From Gammaproteobacteria bacterium (GTDB lineage: Bacteria > Pseudomonadota > Gammaproteobacteria > GCA-001735895): a stretch of DNA of 64,000 bases. Every line of letters begins with the position of its first letter. Position 1 is the stretch's first letter. This document shows positions 15,322 through 24,209 of this stretch, piece after piece. The stretch covers positions 38,971-102,970 of the forward strand of contig JAUVCH010000001.1 of NCBI GenBank assembly GCA_030595795.1. The letters are read 5' to 3'. Position numbers and translations under genes: made by a program. The notes beneath the pieces are model-generated. The model searched no databases. It was not told the DNA's origin and saw nothing but the letters and a program-made list of their open reading frames with translations.

Positions 15322-16512
15322 ATGCCCGACAGCATCGTGCATCTAAAGTTCGATGATATGTCGAAACTGGTTAAGTTTGTTGATTGCGGCGAACTGATTG
15401 AGTGTCTTGAAAGTGTTTTCCCGACCTGGAATATTATTGAGGTCTCACCAGAAGATTCTGGCGAGGCTCCGATACTTTGTATTACCAGAGAAGATAATGC
15501 TTATTGCATCGATGGATTTTGGCTAGGAAAGCAGATGCATCGCGTAGACATAGTCGATGCCGCCTGTGGTCTGGTCGCCGAGCTGATTCGAGCTTATGTG
15601 CGGGAAGATCCTCAATTACTGTGTTTACACGGTGCATCCGCAGAATTTGCTGGCAAACTGGTAATATTTCCTAGTCAATACAGGTCGGGTAAAAGTGTTT
15701 TATCGGCCTGTTTGGCATCCGCTGGAATTCAGTTGTACGGCGATGATGTTTTGCCTCTTAGTTTGTCGGAAGGCAAGGGGATTGCACCGGGTTTGGCGTT
15801 ACGTTTGAGGCGGCCTTTACCTGAAAACTTAACCACAGAATCGTCAGAGTTTATCCGGGAGCACACTGGCCTAACCGGCAAAAATTATCAATATCTTGAT
15901 CTTAGCAATGAACAATTAGCGCAAAAAGGAGCGCAAGCATCAATTGGTGCGTTTGTTTTGCTGGAACGCGAGGAAAATACGGTAGCGACATTCGAGGAAA
16001 CCTCGGAGGCAGAAGTATTGCGGCAAGTTGTCTGGCAAAATTTCGCTCGTGAGGCAGAGGCCCCACATATCCTGGATGTGTTGAGTCAGTTAGTGGCGAA
16101 TTCACAGTTCTATCGGCTCCGTTTCGACCGAGCTGAAGATGCGGTTAAGTTGCTTAAAGAAAAGTTTAAAACCTGGCCTGGTAGAGTAGACCATCTCAAC
16201 AGGAAGCTGAAGCAGTCTGAAGTCAATAATAAGCAAGCCTTACAACCAGAATATTTTATAAGAAAACCTGATACTAGCGTTATCCAGGTTGGCGATGATA
16301 GTTTTATAGCAGACAAACAGGGTGCTGCAATACACCATTTGAATACCGTTGGAACTGCTATCTGGACACTGCTTGCCGAACCAGTGCGGGTCGAAGATAT
16401 GACCGATTTATTGCTGACTGCCTTTCCTGAGATCGATGCCGATTCGACAACAGAGGATGTAAAGGAATTGATTAACGAACTAGTAGATAAGGGATTATTG
16501 CTAAGCGGCTAA
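15322..16512 (+). CDS. HPr-kinase-like domain fused to a PqqD-type RiPP recognition element
   Basis: A 396-residue protein with two recognisable halves. Residues about 90-290 resemble HPr kinase/phosphorylase: LHGASAEF (102-109), a P-loop variant PSQYRSGKSVLSA (117-129, Lys 124 and Ser 125) and YGDDVLPLS (139-147), matching the HprK segment with the catalytic Asp. Residues about 311-396 form a PqqD-like winged-helix domain (YFIRKPDTSV, DKQGAAIHHLNTVGTAIWTLL, LINELVDKGLLL), the fold that binds leader peptides in RiPP pathways. The first 90 residues are unassigned. HprK-like kinases are known to phosphorylate lasso-peptide precursors, and HprK-related/PqqD pairs are thought to act on peptides. 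The Ser-rich peptide just upstream is therefore the obvious substrate (inference). GGAG precedes ATG 15322. It converges on potI with 5 bases between. Confidence 0.78.
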   Translation: MPDSIVHLKFDDMSKLVKFVDCGELIECLESVFPTWNIIEVSPEDSGEAPILCITREDNAYCIDGFWLGKQMHRVDIVDAACGLVAELIRAYVREDPQLLCLHGASAEFAGKLVIFPSQYRSGKSVLSACLASAGIQLYGDDVLPLSLSEGKGIAPGLALRLRRPLPENLTTESSEFIREHTGLTGKNYQYLDLSNEQLAQKGAQASIGAFVLLEREENTVATFEETSEAEVLRQVVWQNFAREAEAPHILDVLSQLVANSQFYRLRFDRAEDAVKLLKEKFKTWPGRVDHLNRKLKQSEVNNKQALQPEYFIRKPDTSVIQVGDDSFIADKQGAAIHHLNTVGTAIWTLLAEPVRVEDMTDLLLTAFPEIDADSTTEDVKELINELVDKGLLLSG

Positions 16513-16517
16513 GACGA

Positions 16518-17357
16518 CTAGTCCTCACCAGACATCTGCAATTCCAGTTGGCGTTGTTTTTGCTGCCGCAGCATTATCCAGGCAGCTAGTAGTACACCGA
16601 TGGCGACTACTAAAATTATAATGGTCGCAAGTGCATTTATATCCGGCCGAAGACCCAGTCGCACCCGGGAGTAAATCAACATTGGCAGCGTGACCGCACC
16701 GGGGCCTGAAACAAAACTGGCAATAATTAAATCATCCAGCGACAGTGTGAATGATAATAACCAGCCAGCGAGCATACCGGGCGCGATTAGAGGCAGGGTA
16801 ATGTCGGTAAGCACTCGAAATGGTTTCGCGCCCAAATCCTGCGCGGCTTCTTCCAGGTCTTGCGCCATGCCAGCGAGTCTTGACTGGATGATGACCGCGA
16901 CATAGGCCATGGAAAATGTGATATGGGCGATGGTGATGGTGGTGAATCCACGCTTGTCCGGCCATCCGATAAATTCTTTTAGCGTAATAAACAACAAGAG
17001 CAGGGATAAGCCGGTGATGACCTCTGGCATGACCAGTGGTGCGGTAATCATGCCGCTGAATAAGGTGCGCCCTTTGAATTGACCGAAACGCACCAGGGCC
17101 AGGCCCGCCAAGGTACCGAGTATGGTAGCAAAGCAGGCATTCACAGTGGCAATTTTCAAACTCAGAGTTACTGCGCGCCAAACTTCTTCACTTTCGAATA
17201 AAACACCGTACCAGCGCGTAGAAAAACCACCCCACACCGGCACCAGTTTGGAATAGTTGAACGAGTATACGATCAACATGAGCATGGGAATATACAGAAA
17301 AGCCAGCCCGAAACAGGTGACTGTGAACAGGAATCGGGATTTCTTGCCGTTATTCAT
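16518..17357 (-). CDS. potI: Polyamine ABC transporter permease (PotI-like)
   Basis: A 279-residue inner-membrane permease with about six helices, beginning at FLFTVTCFGLAFLYIPML. The coupling EAA loop EEAAQDLGAKPFRVLTDITL (about 190-209) contacts the ATPase. The family motif SFNYSKLVPVWGGFSTRWY near the N-terminus is typical of PotC/PotI/SpuH. It overlaps potH by four bases (17354-17357) and is the last gene of the potF-potG-potH-potI operon. With PotH it forms the channel for substrate delivered by the periplasmic binding protein. Confidence 0.92.
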   Translation of the reverse strand: MNNGKKSRFLFTVTCFGLAFLYIPMLMLIVYSFNYSKLVPVWGGFSTRWYGVLFESEEVWRAVTLSLKIATVNACFATILGTLAGLALVRFGQFKGRTLFSGMITAPLVMPEVITGLSLLLLFITLKEFIGWPDKRGFTTITIAHITFSMAYVAVIIQSRLAGMAQDLEEAAQDLGAKPFRVLTDITLPLIAPGMLAGWLLSFTLSLDDLIIASFVSGPGAVTLPMLIYSRVRLGLRPDINALATIIILVVAIGVLLAAWIMLRQQKQRQLELQMSGED

Positions 17358-18265
17358 TTCGACTCCGTTTCTTTGCCTTGCACATGCTGATAAAGCATCA
17401 TCGGCAATACTAGAACTAACAGCAGGGCAATTGCGACCGCAGAAGCGACCGGCCAGTCGACATTGGCATTAAATTCGTTGTACAGAATTCGACCGATCAT
17501 TAAGACGTTACCACCGCCGAGCAGGTCGGGTATGACGTATTCACCAGTCGCTGGGATAAAAACTAGCAAGGATCCGGCGATGATACCGGGCAGGGTCATC
17601 GGAACAGTAACGGTCAGAAATGTCGTTGCCGGTCGCGCACCGAGATCTTCAGCGGCTTCCAGCAGGGTCCAGTCGAGCTTTTCCATATTGGCGTAAAGCG
17701 GCAGTATCATGAACGGTAAATAAGTATAAACAATGCCGACATAGACGGCGAAATGCGAATATAAGAGCCGAATCGGCTCATCAATGAGGCCAATTGCTAT
17801 GAGTAAATTATTGATTGTCCCCTGATCGGCGAGCAGCCCCATCCAGGCGTAAACCCGAAGTAAAAACGAGGTCCAGAAAGGCAGGATAACCAGCATTAGT
17901 AAAATGTTTTTACGGGTCTGGCTGGAACGTACGATAGCGTAGGCCATCGGGTAGCCGATGAGCAGGCAAATTAGAGTCGATATCGACGATATTTTTAACG
18001 AACTGATGTAGGTCTTAACGTATAAATCGTCTTCCCAGAGGTAGGCGAAATTGTCGAATACCAGTTTGATATGCATCACACCTTCATCGACCCAGTTGAT
18101 CATCGGTAAAAATGGGGGGCTGGCTATGGTGGCTTCGGAGAGGCTTATCTTGAAAACGATGAAAAAAGGCGCGAGAAAGAATATCAGCAGCCAGAAGAAG
18201 GGGATGAAGACGACTACTGACTTCCAGTTTCGTTGCAGCGATCGGGATATCCCCTGCAATGTCAT
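17354..18265 (-). CDS. potH: Polyamine ABC transporter permease (PotH-like)
   Basis: A 303-residue permease, six helices expected, with the EAA loop LLEAAEDLGARPATTFLTVT and the PotB/PotH-type N-terminus containing IFFLAPFFIVFKISLSEA. Its start overlaps the potG stop (18262-18265) and its stop overlaps the potI start, so potG, potH and potI are translationally coupled. Membrane partner of PotI in polyamine uptake. Length is normal for the family. Confidence 0.92.
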   Translation of the reverse strand: MTLQGISRSLQRNWKSVVVFIPFFWLLIFFLAPFFIVFKISLSEATIASPPFLPMINWVDEGVMHIKLVFDNFAYLWEDDLYVKTYISSLKISSISTLICLLIGYPMAYAIVRSSQTRKNILLMLVILPFWTSFLLRVYAWMGLLADQGTINNLLIAIGLIDEPIRLLYSHFAVYVGIVYTYLPFMILPLYANMEKLDWTLLEAAEDLGARPATTFLTVTVPMTLPGIIAGSLLVFIPATGEYVIPDLLGGGNVLMIGRILYNEFNANVDWPVASAVAIALLLVLVLPMMLYQHVQGKETESK

Positions 18266-19407
18266 TTGCTGAGTACCACCGAGCTGGAAGCTTCCCAGCT
18301 GAGATAAACTTCGTCTTCCCAGTCTATGGCCAGGTTGCCATCTTTGGGTCTGGAGAGGTTTGGTGAGGTGACCTCAATCAGCGTGTCATCGTCTATTTTG
18401 ACACGATAAATCGAAATTTTCCCGAGGTAAGCGATATCGTGAACAACCCCTTTAACCTGATTAGCGCGCGCTTCATCCGGTGCCTGCTTTGATATTTTTA
18501 TCTTCTCCGGGCGCAGTGCAACCCATACTTTGTGGCCCTCCTGAATTTCAAGTCCGTGGTCGATATAAATTTCACATTCGGGCTGTTTGCTCTGTACAAC
18601 AACATGATCGGGACCATTCTCAATGATTCTACCCTGAAACATATTGGCATTGCCGATGAAATTGGCAACCAGTCGTGATTCGGGGAATTCGTAAATTTCT
18701 GTCGGTGTGCCAATTTGCATAAATCGGCCGGTATCCATCACTGCGATACGCGTGGACAGCGTCATCGCTTCTTCCTGGTCGTGGGTGACGACGACAAAGG
18801 TGACGCCGAGTTGTTCCTGGATATTCATGAGTTCGAACTGAGTCTGCTCGCGTAGGCGTTTATCCAGAGCGGCTAAAGGTTCGTCCAGGAGTAGCACTTT
18901 AGGGCTTTTTACCAGGGCTCGGGCTAGCGCGACACGTTGCTTCTGGCCACCGGATAACTGGTGCGGTTTACGCTTACTAAACTGGGTGAGTTCGACCATG
19001 GCCAACATATCATCGACACGTTGTTTGATTTCGATTTTACCAAAACCTTCACGTTTCAGGCCATAAGCGACATTATTTTCGACCGTCATATGCGGGAATA
19101 GCGCGTAGGACTGAAACATCATGTTGACCGGGCGTTCATAAGGCGGCACATCGTTCATGTTAACGCCGTCGATAAAAATATTGCCGGATGATGGGGTTTC
19201 AAATCCTGCCAGCATTCTTAGCAGCGTTGTTTTGCCGCAGCCGGAACCGCCGAGCAGAGAGAAAAGCTCACCCTTGTAGATATCGAGATCCACATTGTCT
19301 ACTGCGGTGAAACTACCAAATTGTTTGCTGACGCTTTGAACCTTTATGAATGGTTCGGCATCGGAATCCATCCAGGGTCGATCCGTGTATTGAGAAGGGT
19401 CAGGCAT
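18262..19407 (-). CDS. potG: Polyamine ABC transporter ATPase (PotG-like)
   Basis: A 381-residue ABC ATPase of the PotA/PotG group. Walker A is LLGGSGCGKTTLLRML, the signature is LSGGQKQRVALARAL, Walker B is VLLLDEPLAALD, and the switch His lies in VVVTHDQEEAMT. A C-terminal TOBE regulatory domain follows (about 290-381). ATG 19407 (MPDPSQY) is preferred because GGAG lies just upstream; the extra nine codons of the longer frame lack a ribosome site. It energises the PotH-PotI channel on the cytoplasmic face. A hairpin separates it from potF, so it is probably expressed by read-through at a lower level. Confidence 0.92.
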   Translation of the reverse strand: MPDPSQYTDRPWMDSDAEPFIKVQSVSKQFGSFTAVDNVDLDIYKGELFSLLGGSGCGKTTLLRMLAGFETPSSGNIFIDGVNMNDVPPYERPVNMMFQSYALFPHMTVENNVAYGLKREGFGKIEIKQRVDDMLAMVELTQFSKRKPHQLSGGQKQRVALARALVKSPKVLLLDEPLAALDKRLREQTQFELMNIQEQLGVTFVVVTHDQEEAMTLSTRIAVMDTGRFMQIGTPTEIYEFPESRLVANFIGNANMFQGRIIENGPDHVVVQSKQPECEIYIDHGLEIQEGHKVWVALRPEKIKISKQAPDEARANQVKGVVHDIAYLGKISIYRVKIDDDTLIEVTSPNLSRPKDGNLAIDWEDEVYLSWEASSSVVLSK

Positions 19408-19442
19408 TGCGAGTAGCTCCACAACAAATATCAATCATAAAA

Positions 19443-19473
19443 AAACCGGAGTGACATGATATCACTCCGGTTT
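19443..19473 (-). terminator. Attenuator/terminator between potF and potG
   Basis: A 12-base stem (AAACCGGAGTGA at 19443-19454 with TCACTCCGGTTT at 19462-19473), loop of 7. On the minus strand it is followed by a run of T. It lies just after the potF stop and before potG, the usual way to make binding protein in excess of the membrane complex. Confidence 0.85.
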
Positions 19474-19485
19474 CGGGTTGTGGCC

Positions 19486-20589
19486 TTAATTTCCCGCTTT
19501 GAAGTTTGTCCAGGTGCGGGTACGGATGCGCTCGATTTTGGGAGGTACTACTGCCAGCGTGTACATTTTTGCAACCTGATCTGAGGTCGGGAAAGCTGCT
19601 GGACTGCCGGTAACCTCCTCATCAATCATTTTGATCGCTGAATAGTTGGCGGTTGCATACCAGGAGTAGTTGGAGTCGGCTGCTGCTACTTCGGGTCGCA
19701 TCATATAGTCTAAAAATAAGTGTGCGTTTTCGATATTTTCCGCGTCAGCCGGAATCACCCAACCATCTACCCAGAGATTAGCTGCCCCGTCCCCAGGTGG
19801 CAGGAAGAAATCCAGAACTACACCCGTGTTGGCCTCTTCTGCACCAGACATCGCCAGTAGGCCATCAGGACCCCAGGTAACCGATACGCAAAATTCGCGT
19901 TGAGGCATTCTCTGGTAGGCGTAGTTATCAAAGGTTTTGATGTAAGGACGTACTTTCTTGAGCATGTCTTCGACTTTCTTGTAGTCTGCCTTGTTGTTTG
20001 AGGCTGGATCGAGTCCAAGATAGGCCAGTGCCATAGGGATGACATCGGTCGGAGAATCGAGGAAAGAAACACCACATTTTGCCAGCTCTTTCATATGCTT
20101 CGGGTCAAAGATCATGTCGAGCGAGCCAATCGGAGCACCTGGGTGGGTTTTCAATACCAGTTCCTCATTATAGGTAACGCCATGCGTACCCCACATATAC
20201 GGAATAACATATTGGTTACCAGGATCCCAGTTCGTCGAAAGCTGTGCCATGATAGATGCATCCATGTGCCTGAGATTAGACAGTTTTGAAATATCAATTT
20301 TTTGTAAAATACCACCCGGAATTAAGCGGCCTATTGCTGAACCTGAGTGGGCGACGACATCGTAACCCGAACTACCAGCTAGCAGCTTGGCGTCGATGGC
20401 TTCGACCGAATCGTAGTTATCGTAGATGACTTTGATGTCATATTCTTTGGCAAAGTTGGCGATGGTTTCTTCGCCAATATACTCCGCCCAGTTAGTGACG
20501 TTAAGTGACCCAGCCGCGCTGACGGCGGATGAGCCGACTATCATCACTGTGGCAAGTATGCCGTTAATAGTGTTCTTCGTTGTTTTCAT
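19486..20589 (-). CDS. potF: Periplasmic polyamine-type binding protein (PotF/SpuD-like)
   Basis: A 367-residue extracellular solute-binding protein. Signal peptide about 1-26 (hydrophobic ILATVMIVGSSAVSAAG), then the family start SLNVTNWAEYIGEETIANF, YDVVAHSGSAIGRL, IPYMWGTHGVTYN, KCGVSFLDSPTDV and the end RIRTRTWTNFKAGN. ATG 20589 is chosen because GGAGG lies just upstream; the longer frame adds 18 codons with no ribosome site. Some stretches lining the PotF pocket differ from the E. coli protein as I remember it: VAHSGSA for VVPSASF, and VTWGPDGLLAMS where PotF has a GWAGD motif. The substrate may therefore not be plain putrescine (inference). A GTGATCAC palindrome lies about 125 bases upstream. 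Confidence 0.9.
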   Translation of the reverse strand: MKTTKNTINGILATVMIVGSSAVSAAGSLNVTNWAEYIGEETIANFAKEYDIKVIYDNYDSVEAIDAKLLAGSSGYDVVAHSGSAIGRLIPGGILQKIDISKLSNLRHMDASIMAQLSTNWDPGNQYVIPYMWGTHGVTYNEELVLKTHPGAPIGSLDMIFDPKHMKELAKCGVSFLDSPTDVIPMALAYLGLDPASNNKADYKKVEDMLKKVRPYIKTFDNYAYQRMPQREFCVSVTWGPDGLLAMSGAEEANTGVVLDFFLPPGDGAANLWVDGWVIPADAENIENAHLFLDYMMRPEVAAADSNYSWYATANYSAIKMIDEEVTGSPAAFPTSDQVAKMYTLAVVPPKIERIRTRTWTNFKAGN

Positions 20590-20712
20590 TAGTGTTCCTC
20601 CGGTGGACTGAATTATGATATTGGATGCCGGTTGCATCCGCAATCTTGTAGAATAGTATAACTTTAAAACTGTACTGAAACTTAATTGAGGCTCTGTTTT
20701 CTGCTCGATTAA

Positions 20713-20724
20713 TAGTGATCACAA
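20713..20724. promoter_or_regulatory. GTGATCAC palindromic operator, copy 4
   Basis: TAGTGATCACAA, core GTGATCAC at 20715-20722, in the region upstream of potF. One outer position departs from the perfect palindrome. It places the uptake operon in the same predicted regulon. It also lies beyond the stop of the TetR gene, so potF is the only nearby target. Confidence 0.6.
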
Positions 20725-20779
20725 AAACCATGAATGTCAATCGGGTATTGTGGGCTTGTAGGTTTTACTGGTTTATTTT

Positions 20780-21448
20780 TCATGCTTCTTTCATAAACTG
20801 CCGAATTGATACCGATTCATTTGGATAAATTATTTCGATTAATCGATATATCTCCTGTATTGCCTGCTGGCGCTTAAAGTTTGGCGGGCCGATTAAAAAG
20901 TTTTGCCAGAGTCCGTCGATTATGGCCTCAATTGTTATAGCAGCAGAGTCGGCAGGAAGGGTGGCGCTGGTATTTTGCTCGATTTTCTGACATACCTGGC
21001 TTAAAGCTTCTGAAAAGGCACGGTCCTGTTCGCCGCAGAGAGACATATAAATAGGGCGTGAACGAGCTTCTCCCCAAAATGCGAACCAGACGCTGATCTT
21101 TTTGCGGCTACAGATAGACGCTCGAAATGGTACGGCAATCAGAGCGCAGAGTTGTTCAATCGGGCTTTTACCGGTCTCGGCTAATACACTCTTCCAGCAG
21201 CGTAAATATTCTTCACTGAGGTGACGTAAGGCCTGTTCCAGTAGTAAATCCTTGCTTTGAAAATGGAATATAACATTACCCTGCGAAACCCCTGCGTGTT
21301 TGGCGATATGGGCTAAAGTTGTTTGAGACAGGCCGAGTTTGTCTATGCAGTCGAAGGTTGCTTCGACTAATTGTTGCTTGCGAAACTCGCTTTGCCTGGC
21401 GCGACTTCGGCTGTGCAAATTTTTCTCGGTGACGCTGATTGCGTTCAA
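20780..21448 (-). CDS. TetR-family regulator, BetI-like
   Basis: A 222-residue repressor. The N-terminal helix-turn-helix (about 24-70) reads RKQQLVEATFDCIDKLGLSQ and IAKHAGVSQGNVIFHFQSKD. The ligand domain has AFWGEARSRPIYMSL and AIIDGLWQNFL, both resembling BetI, the choline/betaine regulator. The start is TTG at 21448 with TGGAA upstream; no in-frame ATG would give a full DNA-binding domain. It diverges from the aminotransferase-Rieske-TMADH operon and probably represses it, released by a quaternary or methylated amine (inference). Its promoter shares 143 bases with that operon; no GTGATCAC site is there, so this is a separate control circuit. Confidence 0.82.
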   Translation of the reverse strand: MNAISVTEKNLHSRSRARQSEFRKQQLVEATFDCIDKLGLSQTTLAHIAKHAGVSQGNVIFHFQSKDLLLEQALRHLSEEYLRCWKSVLAETGKSPIEQLCALIAVPFRASICSRKKISVWFAFWGEARSRPIYMSLCGEQDRAFSEALSQVCQKIEQNTSATLPADSAAITIEAIIDGLWQNFLIGPPNFKRQQAIQEIYRLIEIIYPNESVSIRQFMKEA

Positions 21449-21591
21449 GTACTATTCCAGCAACTGCTTTTAACTGGAATTTAATTTAAACTGAGTGTTT
21501 AGTCAATGAAAAATTGTATATCGTTGAAATATTTGAATTTAATATATAAATAGTTAGAATACTGGTTACCAAATTGAAAAGCGGGTGTGAC

Positions 21592-22974
21592 ATGTCAGAA
21601 AAAACAGCAGAGTTGAGACGAAACGATAACCAGTTTATCCATCCCTGGGATGATATTGCTAAACTCGGTGAGAATCAGCGCACCGTGCTTGAGCGTGGCG
21701 ACGGCGTTTACGTTTATGATAGCGATGGTCATCGGTTACTCGATGCGCCGGCTGGTATGTGGTGTGTTAACATTGGTCATGGTCGGGAGGAAATGGCGCA
21801 GGTCATTTACGACCAGATCATGCAACTGTCTTATGCTTCGCCCTGGTCTTTGACTACTGGTCCGGCCGCACAGTTTAGTGCTCAGATTGCAGCAGAAGCG
21901 CCCGGTGATATGAATCACGTGTTTTTTACCACCTGTGGCTCTACTGCAGTCGATTCGGCATTACGCTTTGTGCAGTTCTATAATAACGTACGCGGTAAGC
22001 CGCAAAAAAAGGGCATCATCGCGCATCAAAAAGGTTATCACGGCAGCACCTATCTTGGCGCTAGCGTTTCTGGAAAGGAAAGAGACAAGAACTACCTCGA
22101 TTTTGCCGACCAGCTCGTGCATCACATTCCGGCACCGCATCCGTTACATAAAGACCCCAGCCAGTCTGATGCGGATTTCCTCGAGCAATGCGTCGCTAAT
22201 TTAGAAAAGAAGATTCTGGACGTTGGGCCGGATTCGTGCGCGGTTTTTGTGTCTGAGCCAATCCTGGCCTCGGGCGGTGTCATCGTGCCGCCAGAGGGTT
22301 ACCACGCGCGTTGCCTCGAACTTTGCCGTAAATATGACATGCTGTATTTATCGGATGAGGTAGTTACCGCCTTTGGCCGACTTGGTCATTGCTTTGCTTC
22401 CGAGGCGGTATTTGGCATTCAACCCGATTTAATTACCACAGCGAAGGGTTTGACCTCCGGTTATATCCCAATGGGAGCCGTACTGGTGTCTGATCGATTA
22501 CTCGATGAATTACGTGCCTGTGGGGGCGATAGTGCGGTATTTTCGAATGGTTTTACCTATTCGGGTCATCCGGTTGCCGCTGCCGCTGGCATTAAAAACC
22601 TCGAAATTATGAAGCGTGAGAAACTATTTGAGAACGCTCAGACAGTCGGGCAGTATTTTCAGCAGCAATTACGAACCCTGAGCGATATTCCGATTGTCAG
22701 CGATGTGCGCGGTGTCGGGTTAATGGGTTGTGTCGAATGCGAATTGAATCAGGGCGCTGGCGATCTTGAGCTGGATTATGATTTAGGTAATCGAATCGAC
22801 AAACACTGCCAGGAACTTGGTTTGATCGTACGCCCAATCATCAATATGTGCGTCATGTCGCCACCTTTAATAATCACCAAAGATCAAATCGACGAAATGG
22901 TTTTAATTCTGCGTACCGGCGTCGAACGCGCTATGCAGGATTGCATCGACGAAGGTATCTGGAAACCTGAATAA
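21592..22974 (+). CDS. Class III aminotransferase in the Rieske/TMADH-like operon
   Basis: A 460-residue PLP enzyme of the omega-aminotransferase group: DAPAGMWCVNIGHG, TTCGSTAVDSALRF, cofactor Asp in LSDEVVTAFGRLG, Schiff-base Lys in TTAKGLTSGYIPMG, and FTYSGHPVAAAAG. It is related to but clearly different from the SpuC-like enzyme at 10819. ATG 21592 is preferred to a TTG at 21574. It is first of four same-strand genes; the Rieske gene starts 14 bases after its stop. Its presence suggests that the operon substrate, or a demethylated product, carries a free primary amine. Substrate unknown. Confidence 0.85.
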   Translation: MSEKTAELRRNDNQFIHPWDDIAKLGENQRTVLERGDGVYVYDSDGHRLLDAPAGMWCVNIGHGREEMAQVIYDQIMQLSYASPWSLTTGPAAQFSAQIAAEAPGDMNHVFFTTCGSTAVDSALRFVQFYNNVRGKPQKKGIIAHQKGYHGSTYLGASVSGKERDKNYLDFADQLVHHIPAPHPLHKDPSQSDADFLEQCVANLEKKILDVGPDSCAVFVSEPILASGGVIVPPEGYHARCLELCRKYDMLYLSDEVVTAFGRLGHCFASEAVFGIQPDLITTAKGLTSGYIPMGAVLVSDRLLDELRACGGDSAVFSNGFTYSGHPVAAAAGIKNLEIMKREKLFENAQTVGQYFQQQLRTLSDIPIVSDVRGVGLMGCVECELNQGAGDLELDYDLGNRIDKHCQELGLIVRPIINMCVMSPPLIITKDQIDEMVLILRTGVERAMQDCIDEGIWKPE

Positions 22975-22988
22975 TTAGAGGTGAAAAA

Positions 22989-24209
22989 ATGAAATTCACA
23001 AACGCAAAAAAAATATTCGATCAAACCGGCAATGGCCGTAAAGGCCTGCCCCCCTGGACGTTTAATAACCCAGAACTGTCACAACTCGAGATGGAACAGG
23101 TGTTTTTGCGTAACTGGTTCTGGATCGGTCATATTTCAGATATTCCGAATACCGGTGACTATAAATGTCAGGAACTGGGCAACGAGCGCGCTGTAGTTAT
23201 ACGTGGTAAAGACGACAATATCCGAGCCTTTCACAATCTCTGTCGGCATCGTGGCTCACGCGTTGTCGAAGGTAAGGAAGGTAATTGTAAGAATGCTATC
23301 GTCTGCCCATTTCATGCCTGGTCTTATCATTTGGATGGGCGTTTAAAGACCATACCGCGCGCAGATACCTTCCCCGATATCGACAAGTCTGAATATGGCC
23401 TCAAACCACTCGATTGCGAAGTTTGGCATGGTTTGATTTTCATTCGCTTTGGCGGTGAGGGTTCATCGGTTGCTGAGGCTATGGCAAGCGCCGAAGACGA
23501 GGTCAGCCTGTATAAAATGGCTGATATGAAACCAATCGATACTTTCTGGGATTTCGAGTTTGATCTGGACTGGAAGGCCGTGCTCGATATCGACAACGAA
23601 GGCTATCACGTACCTAAAGGGCACCCTGAATTATACGATCTGTTCGGCAATACTTATCGGGATCAGATTACCGAGTGCGGACTATCCCGCGCACATGGTT
23701 ATCTAAAAGATTCGCCTGCAAAGGGCCCGCTGGTGCAAAATTACCTCGATACTTTACCCGAAGGCAGCTACCTGCCTGAATCGCACCAGCGAATCTGGAT
23801 TTACTGGGGCATGTTCCCAGGTTTCGTGGTCACGTTAATGCCAGACATGATTGAGGTTTACCAGACCTACTCGCTCGGTCATCAAAAAAGTATTATGGCC
23901 GGGGCCTGTTACGCGCTTGACGATGAACGCCCTGATATGCAAAAGGCGCGCGAATACAATCGCAAAATCAACATGACGGTCGGTGAAGAAGACATCAAAC
24001 TGGTGAAGTATTCGGATCAGGGTATGCGTTCACAAGTGTATCAGGGAGCATTATTGTCAGACCTGGAGCTTGGTATTGCATCATTTCAGAACCAGTTGCG
24101 TGACCTGTTGCCCGTGGTGACGCTGGAGCTGCCACCCGAAACCGGTAAGCTCGTCGATAAAAACAAAGAGTTGCTCTATGCTCGACCCGCGCTACGCTCA
24201 GCTATTTGA
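22989..24209 (+). CDS. Rieske non-haem iron oxygenase, alpha subunit
   Basis: A 406-residue ring-hydroxylating-type oxygenase. The Rieske 2Fe-2S motif is CRHRG (Cys 85, His 87) and CPFHAW (Cys 106, His 109). The catalytic domain has DNEGYHVPKGHP with mononuclear-iron ligands His 207 and His 212. Its relatives include GbcA and stachydrine/proline-betaine demethylases, which oxidise an N-methyl group that leaves as formaldehyde. The operon has no ferredoxin-reductase subunit, so electrons must come from elsewhere. It ends inside the start of the first TMADH-like gene (32-base overlap, 24178-24209), implying tight coupling. An aromatic dioxygenase role is less likely, since there is no beta subunit, ferredoxin or ring-cleavage gene. 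Confidence 0.87.
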   Translation: MKFTNAKKIFDQTGNGRKGLPPWTFNNPELSQLEMEQVFLRNWFWIGHISDIPNTGDYKCQELGNERAVVIRGKDDNIRAFHNLCRHRGSRVVEGKEGNCKNAIVCPFHAWSYHLDGRLKTIPRADTFPDIDKSEYGLKPLDCEVWHGLIFIRFGGEGSSVAEAMASAEDEVSLYKMADMKPIDTFWDFEFDLDWKAVLDIDNEGYHVPKGHPELYDLFGNTYRDQITECGLSRAHGYLKDSPAKGPLVQNYLDTLPEGSYLPESHQRIWIYWGMFPGFVVTLMPDMIEVYQTYSLGHQKSIMAGACYALDDERPDMQKAREYNRKINMTVGEEDIKLVKYSDQGMRSQVYQGALLSDLELGIASFQNQLRDLLPVVTLELPPETGKLVDKNKELLYARPALRSAI

